A stretch of 64,000 nt of DNA from Acidisphaera sp. S103 (lineage in GTDB: Bacteria > Pseudomonadota > Alphaproteobacteria > Acetobacterales > Acetobacteraceae). Position 1 is the stretch's first letter, and each line of letters opens with the position of its first letter. The notes beneath the pieces are model-generated. The model saw only the letters and a program-made list of their open reading frames with translations, did not search any database and had not been told where the DNA came from. Where the stretch lies: contig NZ_LMUJ01000036.1 of assembly GCF_009765975.1 (NCBI RefSeq), positions 187,129 through 251,128 on the forward strand. Reading direction: 5' to 3'. The translations under genes were made by a program, and so were the position numbers. Positions 57,393 to 64,000 of this stretch are shown here, piece by piece.

Positions 57393-58160
57393 TCAGCGGC
57401 CCTTCCACACCGGCTTGCGTTTCTCGAAGAACGCGTCGCGGGCTTCTTTTGCGTCCTCCGACTTGCCCAGTGCGACGGTCATGCCTTGCTCGAAGCGGTA
57501 GCCGTCGCGGGCGGGCATGTGCATCGTTACGTTCATTGATTGCTTGGCGTAACGCATCGCCAGCGGGCTTTTCGAGGCGATCTCGGTGGCCAGTTTCATC
57601 GCTTCCGGCATCAGTTGGTCCAACGGCACAGCGCATTCGATGACGCCGGTGCGGTAGAGTTCCTCGGCGGGGACGCGCCAGCCGGTGTAGAACATTCGCC
57701 GCGACCGGGAGCGGCCGAAGAACTGCTGCAGCATGGCGGCGCCGCCCATCAGGCCGATATCGATTTCCGGCATGCCGAACACGGCGTTGTCGGAGGCCAG
57801 GATGATGTCGCACGCGGCGACAAGGCCGAAGCCGGCGCCGAGCGCTGGGCCGTTGACCGCGGCGATGACCGGTTTGGCGCACTCGTGGATGGAATTGAAC
57901 ATCTCCCGCACATAGCGGTTGAAGGCCCAGTATTCGCCGGGCTCGCCGCTGGACGGTCTGGTCTTCATGTCGGCGCCGGCGGAGAACATTTTGCCGAAGC
58001 CGGTCAGGATGGCCACACGCACGTCGTCGCGGTCGGTGAAGGCGTCGAATGCGGCGATCAGTTCCTCGCGGAACGCGGTGTTCTGGGCGTTCACCGGCGG
58101 GCGGTCCATCATCACGGTGGCGATGTGGTCCTGTACGGTGACCTTGATGAACGCGGCCAT
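57393..58160 (-). CDS. enoyl-CoA hydratase/isomerase (crotonase) family protein
   Basis: Crotonase-fold protein of 255 residues. The first oxyanion-hole motif is FSAGADMK (59-66). The second region reads NGPALGAGFGLVAACDI, where canonical hydratases have Glu (GGGxEL) and this protein has Gly. MPEIDIGLMGG retains the second acidic position. Loss of one catalytic Glu suggests an isomerase, hydrolase or other crotonase reaction rather than simple hydration. It is divergent from the acyl-CoA ligase (83 bp) and probably handles its CoA product. Confidence 0.88.
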   Translation of the reverse strand: MAAFIKVTVQDHIATVMMDRPPVNAQNTAFREELIAAFDAFTDRDDVRVAILTGFGKMFSAGADMKTRPSSGEPGEYWAFNRYVREMFNSIHECAKPVIAAVNGPALGAGFGLVAACDIILASDNAVFGMPEIDIGLMGGAAMLQQFFGRSRSRRMFYTGWRVPAEELYRTGVIECAVPLDQLMPEAMKLATEIASKSPLAMRYAKQSMNVTMHMPARDGYRFEQGMTVALGKSEDAKEARDAFFEKRKPVWKGR

Positions 58161-58243
58161 GTTGGTTTCCCCCGGATTGGCAATCGCATGGGTGGTGCCA
58201 TAGCTTCGCGGCGTGGTCCAGCGGCGGACCGGGAGGGAACAGC

Positions 58244-59848
58244 ATGTCGATCTTCGAACAGGACCTGGATCGTGGGCCGGCGAACCATGTGCCGTTGTCG
58301 CCGGTGTCGTTCCTGACCCGATCGGCTCGGATTTACCCGAACCGCGTGGCGGTGATCCATGGCGAGCGGCGGTTTACGTATGCTCAGTTCCTGGAGCGGG
58401 CGCGGCGGCTGGCGTCGGCGCTGGCCAGGGCTGGGGTGGGCAAGGGCGATACGGTCGCGATCATGGCGGCCAATACGCCGCAGATGCTGGAGGCGCATTA
58501 CGCGGTGCCGATGCTGGGCGCGGTGCTGTGTTGCATCAACATCCGGCTGGATGCGGCGGCGATCGGCTTCATCCTGCGGCATTCGGAAACGAAAGTGGTG
58601 CTGACGGATACTGAATTTGCCGCGGCGATGGGGCCGGCGGTGGCTGGGCTGTCGGTGCTGGTGGTGGATATCGATGATGCGGGGGGCTCGCGGATCGGTT
58701 CGGTGGAGTATGAAACGTTCCTGGAGGGCGGCGATCCGGCGCATCCGGTGCGGCTGCCGGACGACGAATGGCAGGCGATCGGGCTGAATTACACGTCCGG
58801 AACGACGGGTAACCCCAAGGGTGTGGTGGCGCATCATCGCGGGGCGTATCTGAACGCCTGCGCCAATGCGCTGACGTTCGAATTGTCGCCGCGCAGCGTG
58901 TATTTGTGGACGCTGCCGATGTTTCACTGCAACGGCTGGACTTATACGTGGGCGGTGACGCTGGCGGGCGGCACCCATGTCTGCCTGCGGCGAGTGGAAC
59001 CGGCGCCGATTTTCGCGGCGATCGCTGAGCACGGCGTGACCCATATGTGCGGCGCGCCGGTGGTGCTGTCGATGCTGATCCATGCGCCGGACTCTGCCAG
59101 GCGTGCGTTCGATCAGACGGTGAAAATCGCCACCGGCGGTGCGGCGCCGCCGTCTACGGTCATTGCGCAGATGGAGGCGATGGGCTTCGCCGTAACACAT
59201 TTGTATGGACTGACAGAGAGCTATGGCCCTTCCACCGTCTGTCTGTGGCAGCCGGGGCTGGACGAACTGCCGATCGAGGAGAAATCGGCGTTCATGGCGC
59301 GGCAGGGTGTTAATACGCCGATGCTGGAAGAAGCTGTGGTGTTGAATCCGTCATCGATGCAGCCGGTGCCGGCGGACGGTGAGGCCATGGGTGAGCTGAT
59401 GTTGCGCGGCAACACCATCATGAAGGGCTACCTGAAGAACGCGGCGGCGACAGAGGAGGCGTTTGCCGGCGGCTGGTTCCATACAGGGGACCTCGCGGTG
59501 ATGCATCCGGATGGGTATGTGGAGATCAAGGACAGGGCGAAGGATATTATTATATCGGGTGGGGAGAATATTTCGTCTCTGGAAGTTGAGGAAGTCTTGT
59601 ACAAGCATCCTTCCGTCATGGAAGCGGCCGTGGTTGCTCGGCCTGATGAGAAATGGGGGGAGACGCCGCAGGCTTTCGTGACGTTGAAACCAGGGGTCGA
59701 GGCGGTGACCGAGGGCGAGATCATCGCGTGGTGCCGGCAGCATTTGGCGCACTACAAATGCCCGCGGTTCGTTACGTTCGGGCCGCTGCCGAAGACGTCC
59801 ACTGGGAAGGTGCGGAAATTCGACCTGCGGGAGCGGGCGAAGGGGTGA
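58244..59848 (+). CDS. AMP-dependent acyl-CoA synthetase/ligase
   Basis: Adenylate-forming ligase of 534 residues that activates a carboxylic acid to its CoA thioester via acyl-AMP. The P-loop YTSGTTGNPKG is at about 183. LYGLTESYGP (A5) and WFHTGDLAVMHPDGYVEIKDRAKDIIISGGENIS (A7-A8) are present. The catalytic Lys motif is PKTSTGKVRK near the C-terminus. It resembles medium-chain fatty-acid/dimethylsulfoniopropionate-ligase-type enzymes. The substrate is unknown. The paired crotonase suggests a short beta-oxidation-like step. Confidence 0.93.
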   Translation: MSIFEQDLDRGPANHVPLSPVSFLTRSARIYPNRVAVIHGERRFTYAQFLERARRLASALARAGVGKGDTVAIMAANTPQMLEAHYAVPMLGAVLCCINIRLDAAAIGFILRHSETKVVLTDTEFAAAMGPAVAGLSVLVVDIDDAGGSRIGSVEYETFLEGGDPAHPVRLPDDEWQAIGLNYTSGTTGNPKGVVAHHRGAYLNACANALTFELSPRSVYLWTLPMFHCNGWTYTWAVTLAGGTHVCLRRVEPAPIFAAIAEHGVTHMCGAPVVLSMLIHAPDSARRAFDQTVKIATGGAAPPSTVIAQMEAMGFAVTHLYGLTESYGPSTVCLWQPGLDELPIEEKSAFMARQGVNTPMLEEAVVLNPSSMQPVPADGEAMGELMLRGNTIMKGYLKNAAATEEAFAGGWFHTGDLAVMHPDGYVEIKDRAKDIIISGGENISSLEVEEVLYKHPSVMEAAVVARPDEKWGETPQAFVTLKPGVEAVTEGEIIAWCRQHLAHYKCPRFVTFGPLPKTSTGKVRKFDLRERAKG

Positions 59849-60042
59849 ACAAACCAGGAAATCCGGTGGGTGTCCTGTGGCTGGAATCCAGGAAAATGAC
59901 GCGTTATATCATTGAATTATAAGGGGTCGGACTTCCTGCTGCGGGGCGGGCCGGCGACTGTTAAGTTTTCTCCATCAGATCGGCACGGCCCGCCCCGGAA
60001 TGGTCCGGACAGCAGCCCCCGACACTGGCAGGAGAGACGATC

Positions 60043-60459
60043 ATGGCTCAGAACAGTGATATCCGCTCCGCTCGCCGCGCTTTGGGATTGGTTGGGGCGG
60101 CGGTCTGCCTCGTCGCGATTGGCATGGTTTCCGTGTCGGGCCAGGCGTTCGCCCGAGCGGGTGGTGGCGGCGGCGGGCATGCGGGTGGCGGGCATGTTGG
60201 TGGCGGCCATATGGAGGCCGGACACGGCGGGTACGGGCATGGCGGGTACGGGCATGGCGGGTATGGCCATGGTGGTTACTACGGGCATGGCGGGTATGGA
60301 CACGGCGGTTTCTATCGCAACGGCCGTTGGTGGTACTATGGCGCCGATGGGGTCCTGGTCCAGGACTGCTGCTATGCCGCCCCGGTTTACGCGCCTCCCG
60401 TCTACGTCGCACCACCGCTGCCCGTGGTTGTTGCACCGTTCGGCGTTTACGTCCGGTAG
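60043..60459 (+). CDS. exported Gly/His/Tyr-rich repeat protein
   Basis: A 138-residue protein with a signal peptide (LGLVGAAVCLVAIGMVSVSGQAFA). Tandem GYGHG-type repeats (about 60-88) are encoded by 15-bp DNA repeats, and a CC pair and a Pro/Val tail follow. The composition resembles cell-envelope Gly-rich proteins. The His residues could bind metal, which is only a guess. GGAGAG precedes the ATG. It is probably a paralogue of the next gene. Confidence 0.65.
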   Translation: MAQNSDIRSARRALGLVGAAVCLVAIGMVSVSGQAFARAGGGGGGHAGGGHVGGGHMEAGHGGYGHGGYGHGGYGHGGYYGHGGYGHGGFYRNGRWWYYGADGVLVQDCCYAAPVYAPPVYVAPPLPVVVAPFGVYVR

Positions 60460-60579
60460 GCTGGCAAGGCATGGTTGCAGGATCACCCCGATGTGATGGT
60501 CCTGCGCCATCGCTCGCGCGTATTTCTGCCTTGTTTGGTTCGGTAAGTCGGGCGTTGCCGTAGAGTGAAGGATGGTGTC

Positions 60580-61305
60580 ATGGCGCAGCAATCCAACGTC
60601 CGTCTTGCCGGTTTGGGCCGGTTCCTGGGTGGGGTGGCGATGCTTGCCGCGATCGGGAGCGTGTCGGTTGCCGCTTCGGCGTTCGCCGCGCCCCATGGTG
60701 GCGATCATCGGGGTGGTTTCCATGGTGGACACTGGGGCGGCGGACACTGGGATGGTTTCCGGGGTGGCCATGGCGGCTATTTCCATGCCGGATACGGCGG
60801 CGGCTTCTATCGCGGCGGCCATCATTTTCATTACGGTATCGGCGGTGTCCTGATCGAGGATTTCGGGTATGTCCCGCCGGCTGTCATTATCGGACCGCCT
60901 GTGGTCGTCGTTGGACCGCCGGTTGTTGCGCTGCCGCCGCCGGTGGTGGTCGCGCGGCCTGCCGTGGTCAGCGTTCCGGCGCCTCCGCCGCTGCCGCCCC
61001 TTGGTGCATCGGCCGCGGTTGAGTCGCCGCCGCTGCCCGTCGTGGTCACGCCGCACGTGGCCGAGGCATCGCCTGCGTCCGTGGTGGTTATGCCGCCGCC
61101 GGTGGTTGTCGCGCCGCCACCCGTCGTTGTCGGGTTGCCATCCGTGGTTGTCGCGGGTCCGGTTGTGGTCGGGCGGCCGGGGTTCGTCGTTCGGCCGGTG
61201 TTTGCCCCGCGCCCTGTGTTTGTCCACCGCGGGTTCTATGGCGTTCGGCCGGTTTTCGTTGTCCGGCACGGGTTCGGTGGGCGGTCTCGGGTTTTTGTCC
61301 GGTAG
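60580..61305 (+). CDS. exported Gly/His-rich protein with long Pro/Val region
   Basis: A 241-residue protein from the ATG at 60580 (AAGGA site upstream). A GTG at 60565 adds five residues. The signal peptide resembles that of the preceding gene (LAAIGSVSVAASAFA). A His/Gly-rich segment (about 38-85) and IGGVLIEDFGYVPP, matching DGVLVQDCCYAAP of the neighbour, come next. About 120 residues of Pro-Val repeats (PPVVVxPP) follow. It is probably secreted or envelope-located. The shared layout indicates an old tandem duplication. Confidence 0.65.
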   Translation: MAQQSNVRLAGLGRFLGGVAMLAAIGSVSVAASAFAAPHGGDHRGGFHGGHWGGGHWDGFRGGHGGYFHAGYGGGFYRGGHHFHYGIGGVLIEDFGYVPPAVIIGPPVVVVGPPVVALPPPVVVARPAVVSVPAPPPLPPLGASAAVESPPLPVVVTPHVAEASPASVVVMPPPVVVAPPPVVVGLPSVVVAGPVVVGRPGFVVRPVFAPRPVFVHRGFYGVRPVFVVRHGFGGRSRVFVR

Positions 61306-61483
61306 CGAATTGGGACGGGCTTGTCCCTTCTGTCATCGCTGCGGCGGGTTCGGCCATCCGCGACTTTATGTGGGAAAGTCGGGGGTGGACGGGATGGGGC
61401 CCGCGGGCATCAGGATAGCGACGGTCGGCGGAAGGATCAGGCGGGCCGTCCACCCCAACGACCGCCATTGAGGTCGACCTCGT

Positions 61484-61550
61484 CCGTCATGCCGACGGAG
61501 GTCGGTATCCATGCCTTTTGCATGCGAAGACAAAGGCATGGATGGCGGGA
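61484..61550. repeat. dispersed palindromic repeat, family A copy 5
   Basis: ccgtcatgccgac with its small hairpin is followed by 12-bp arms atccatgccttt (61507-61518) and aaaggcatggat (61532-61543), then ggcggga. Compared with copy 1, both arms carry the compensatory change c-to-t/g-to-a (acgcc/atgcc and ggcgt/ggcat), so pairing is preserved. Confidence 0.8.
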
Positions 61551-61610
61551 CTGCGCCGACGGGTGCACGGCAGTGCCGATGGGTCAACGACAACGTCGGC
61601 TGATATTGCA

Positions 61611-61683
61611 GTCATGGGCGTGTCCCAGCCATCTTCGCACCGGCGGACGAAGCGCGGATGGCCGGGACACGCCCGGCCATGAC
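61611..61683. repeat. dispersed palindromic repeat, family B copy 4
   Basis: Arms at 61611-61632 and 61658-61683 enclose a 25-nt loop identical to that of the copy at 32688, although the arms differ at several positions. This copy lies downstream of rho. Confidence 0.88.
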
Positions 61684-61863
61684 GGTGAGAGTCTGCCGCT
61701 TAGCCAAATATTTCTCCGCACTGTCGCTATCCTGATGCCTATAGGGGCACGCCCGACCATGACGGATGGGCTGTGGCGGATAGGGCCAAGGGATTCTCCA
61801 GCCACCCCTTATCCTGATGTTTATGGGGATTGATTGTCTGGCGCGGTAAACCAAACCAGGTGG

Positions 61864-63138
61864 TCAGGTATTCATCGCGTCGAAGAAATCATTGTTGGTT
61901 TTGCTGTATTTCAGCTTGTCCAGCAGGAACTCCATTGCGTCCACAGTGCCCATCGGGTTGAGGATCCGGCGCAGCACCCACATTTTTGTCAGTGTGCCGC
62001 GTTCGACCAGCAGTTCTTCCTTGCGGGTGCCGGACTTGGTGATGTCGATCGCGGGGAAGGAGCGTTTGTCGGACAGCTTGCGGTCGAGGATGATTTCGGA
62101 GTTGCCGGTGCCTTTGAACTCCTCGAAGATCACTTCGTCCATGCGGCTGCCGGTGTCGATCAGGGCGGTGGCGATGATGGTGAGCGAGCCGCCTTCCTCG
62201 ATATTACGGGCGGCACCGAAGAAGCGCTTCGGGCGTTGCAGGGCGTTGGCATCGACACCGCCGGTCAGCACCTTGCCGGAGGACGGCACCACGGTGTTGT
62301 AGGCTCGGGCAAGGCGGGTGATGCTGTCCAGCAGGATGACCACGTCGCGCTTGTGCTCGACCAGGCGCTTGGCTTTCTCCAGCACCATCTCGGTGACTTG
62401 GACATGGCGGGTGGCCGGTTCGTCGAAGGTGGAACTGATGACCTCGCCCTTCACGCTGCGGGCCATGTCGGTGACTTCTTCCGGCCGTTCGTCGATCAGC
62501 AGGACGATCAGGAAGACTTCCGGATGGTTGGCGGCGATGGCGGCGGCGATGTTCTGCAGCATCACCGTCTTGCCGGTGCGCGGCGGTGCGACGATCAGGG
62601 CGCGCTGGCCCTTGCCGACGGGGGAGATCAGGTCGATCACCCGCGGGGTGAAATCCTTGACCGGGCCTTTGGCGACGGATTGGAAATTCTCCATCTCCAT
62701 CTTCAGGCGCTCTTCGGGGTAGAGCGGCGTCAGGTTGTCGAAGTTGACGCGGTGGCGGACGGCGTCCGGCGGCTCAAAATTGACCGTGTCCACTTTCAGC
62801 AGGGCGAAGTAGCGTTCTCCGTCGCGGGGTGCCCGGATCTGGCCGTCCACGGTGTCGCCGGTGCGCAGGCCGAAGCGGCGGACCTGGCTGGGGCTGACAT
62901 AGATGTCGTCGGGACCGGCGAGATAATTCGCCTCCGGGCTGCGGAGGAAGCCGAATCCGTCGGACAGGATTTCCAGCGTGCCGTCGCCTTGGATCGCCTG
63001 GTCGTTGTCGGCGAGGTTTTTCAGGATCGCGAACATGATGTCCTGCTTGCGCAGCGACGATGCGTTCTCGATCTGCAGGGATTCGGCGAAATTCACCAGT
63101 TCGGCTGGCGTTTTCTGTTTTAGTTCAGCAAGATGCAT
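61864..63138 (-). CDS. rho: transcription termination factor Rho
   Basis: Hexameric RNA-dependent ATPase that ends transcription, 424 residues. The N-terminal helical domain (about 1-50) precedes the RNA-binding cold-shock-like domain ([36 protein letters not shown]). The ATPase core has Walker [13 protein letters not shown], Walker B region [15 protein letters not shown], and [15 protein letters not shown]. The ATG at 63138 gives family length. A long 496-bp leader region upstream is compatible with autoregulation. The lack of intrinsic terminators in this window fits strong Rho dependence. Confidence 0.97.
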   Translation of the reverse strand: MHLAELKQKTPAELVNFAESLQIENASSLRKQDIMFAILKNLADNDQAIQGDGTLEILSDGFGFLRSPEANYLAGPDDIYVSPSQVRRFGLRTGDTVDGQIRAPRDGERYFALLKVDTVNFEPPDAVRHRVNFDNLTPLYPEERLKMEMENFQSVAKGPVKDFTPRVIDLISPVGKGQRALIVAPPRTGKTVMLQNIAAAIAANHPEVFLIVLLIDERPEEVTDMARSVKGEVISSTFDEPATRHVQVTEMVLEKAKRLVEHKRDVVILLDSITRLARAYNTVVPSSGKVLTGGVDANALQRPKRFFGAARNIEEGGSLTIIATALIDTGSRMDEVIFEEFKGTGNSEIILDRKLSDKRSFPAIDITKSGTRKEELLVERGTLTKMWVLRRILNPMGTVDAMEFLLDKLKYSKTNNDFFDAMNT

Positions 63139-63488
63139 GAGGGGGATGCCTGGACGTGAGGGTGCGATAAGGGCGTGGAGGAAGCCGGAACGGATTTTGG
63201 CCGTGAATGCCCAGCGGTTCGTGGCCAGTCGGAGATGTTGGTTCAGGGCGTGGTGCGCGTACGCATGGTCGCCCGAAATCCGGGAGGGCCATTACATTAG
63301 GAACGCTGGAGCCGGCCGTCAATGGGTTAGCCGCGATTCTTGTCCTGGGTGGCGTGCGGTGCTGCCGGGGCGGTGGGTCTGCGGATGGTGCGGCCGGTTC
63401 ATACCGATGGCCGTGAATGTTGGCACTGCGCCTTGTTTGGGGCCGGCGAAGTGCGGGGGCCGCCGGTTTCGGCATTTTACTGGGGCGG

Positions 63489-63512
63489 ATGGCCCGGACT
63501 TCGCCGGGCCAT
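63489..63512. repeat. dispersed family B repeat, short copy
   Basis: 9-bp arms atggcccgg / ccgggccat enclose a short loop and are followed by gacg, matching the common right end of the family. Confidence 0.7.
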
Positions 63513-63522
63513 GACGAATTGA

Positions 63523-63582
63523 GAGGCGGCCTCAACGGCTCAGGAGGTGCCTCAACGGCTCAAGAGGCGACCTCAGCGGCCG
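63523..63582. repeat. three-unit ~20-bp tandem repeat
   Basis: Units gaggcggcctcaacggctca, gaggtgcctcaacggctcaa and gaggcgacctcagcggccg lie in a row, about 50 bp after the aminotransferase stop on the minus strand. Confidence 0.7.
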
Positions 63583-63634
63583 TCGGCGTGCGTTTCTTTC
63601 GGCGCGCGGCGGCCTTACCAACCGCGCGTTGGCG

Positions 63635-64000
63635 TCAGGCGACCGTGGTTTGGGCAACCGGGCGATTACGGTTTGCGGTCAGGATGTGGCGGTGGGTCCA
63701 CATTTCTCGCAGGATCCGCCGCTTGATCGACCGGTTGGTCATCGTCGCGCCCGTCCACCACCAGCCATCCCGCTGCATGGCCTCGCACGCTGCGACGAAA
63801 CGATCGGCCACGGCATCGAAATCGGCTTCGGAAAAATTCAGGCTGAAGATCAGCCGCCCGGTGCCGACCCAACTCAGCGCGAGGCCCTCGATGCGCAGGT
63901 AATATTGCAGCATCCAGTTGTACCGTGATGGCCGCGTATAGCAGATCGTCCAGATCGAAGAGAGATTCTCGACCCGAACCGGCAGGTTGGCCGCGTGCAG
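63635..64000 (-). CDS. class III PLP-dependent aminotransferase, C-terminal part (partial)
   Basis: The frame is open to the window edge. The visible 121 residues (LHAANLPVRVENLSSIWTIC...ALSWVGTGRLIFSLNF...) match the C-terminal small domain of glutamate-1-semialdehyde aminomutase-like class III aminotransferases. The ending is TNRSIKRRILREMW plus a basic tail. The PLP lysine and active site lie outside the window. The upstream start is not visible. The exact reaction cannot be settled from this part. Confidence 0.75.
   Translation of the reverse strand: MHAANLPVRVENLSSIWTICYTRPSRYNWMLQYYLRIEGLALSWVGTGRLIFSLNFSEADFDAVADRFVAACEAMQRDGWWWTGATMTNRSIKRRILREMWTHRHILTANRNRPVAQTTVA

Larger units (their letters stand above)
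61306..61863. other. 558-bp intergenic gap with two dispersed repeats
   Basis: The gap separates the exported Gly/His protein gene from the convergent rho gene. It contains a family A and a family B repeat about 60 bp apart. Further unstructured fragments of the same sequences (catgacggatggg near 61760) follow. No gene is supported. Confidence 0.6.
63139..63634. other. 496-bp region upstream of rho
   Basis: The region contains the rho leader, a family B hairpin and a short tandem repeat near the aminotransferase stop. No gene is supported, and short open frames are composition artefacts. Confidence 0.5.

Overview
The window is GC-rich chromosomal DNA (about 65% G+C by eye) from a Gram-negative bacterium, most likely an alphaproteobacterium of the Acetobacteraceae or wider Rhodospirillales. 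The supporting features are a three-gene proton-translocating transhydrogenase (pntAA, pntAB, pntB), a phasin, a Hint-domain surface-type protein of the kind common in acetic-acid bacteria and relatives, a tripartite tricarboxylate transporter, and CtrA-type boxes in front of flagellar stator genes. This taxonomic call is an inference. I saw no rRNA, tRNA, phage or CRISPR array.

Layout. 0-5 kb: a lytic transglycosylase, then a cytochrome bo3 quinol oxidase operon (cyoABCD, minus strand). 5.5-11.5 kb: a divergent metabolic island, with tctC-tctB-tctA-amidohydrolase on the minus strand and a GntR regulator, an LVIVD-repeat protein and a tiny coupled ORF on the plus strand. 11.5-18.3 kb: a stacked-hairpin element, an aldehyde dehydrogenase, an AaeBXA-like efflux operon and a class III CoA-transferase. 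18.3-30.2 kb: a MITE-like intergenic element, a flavin disulfide reductase, the Hint protein, an MFS transporter and an RND efflux pair. 30.5-35 kb: a salicylate 5-hydroxylase/gentisate dioxygenase operon beside a TauD-type dioxygenase. 35-41 kb: transhydrogenase, hypothetical membrane proteins and the phasin. 41-46 kb: motB-motA, then a complete IS1595-type insertion sequence with a passenger gene, which splits a GxxExxY gene. 46-60 kb: DUF3108, YraN, YyaL, a methyltransferase, MmgE/PrpD with an MFS transporter, a luciferase-like monooxygenase, a low-GC membrane protein, an esterase, a crotonase and an acyl-CoA ligase. 60-64 kb: two Gly/His-rich exported proteins, Rho, and the end of a class III aminotransferase.

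How it fits together. Respiration and redox balance (cyo, pnt) sit among catabolic cassettes for carboxylates and aromatics: the TTT transporter, salicylate to gentisate to ring cleavage, CoA-transferase, crotonase and ligase. Several efflux systems accompany them. Many neighbours are translationally coupled by 4-bp ATGA overlaps.

The most distinctive non-coding signal is a set of dispersed palindromic repeats in at least ten intergenic gaps. They belong to two related families that share GTCATGGC/GCCATGAC ends. Two copies nearly 29 kb apart share an identical 25-nt loop. The clearest mobile event is the IS at 43696-45791, with 24-bp terminal inverted repeats and an 8-bp target duplication.
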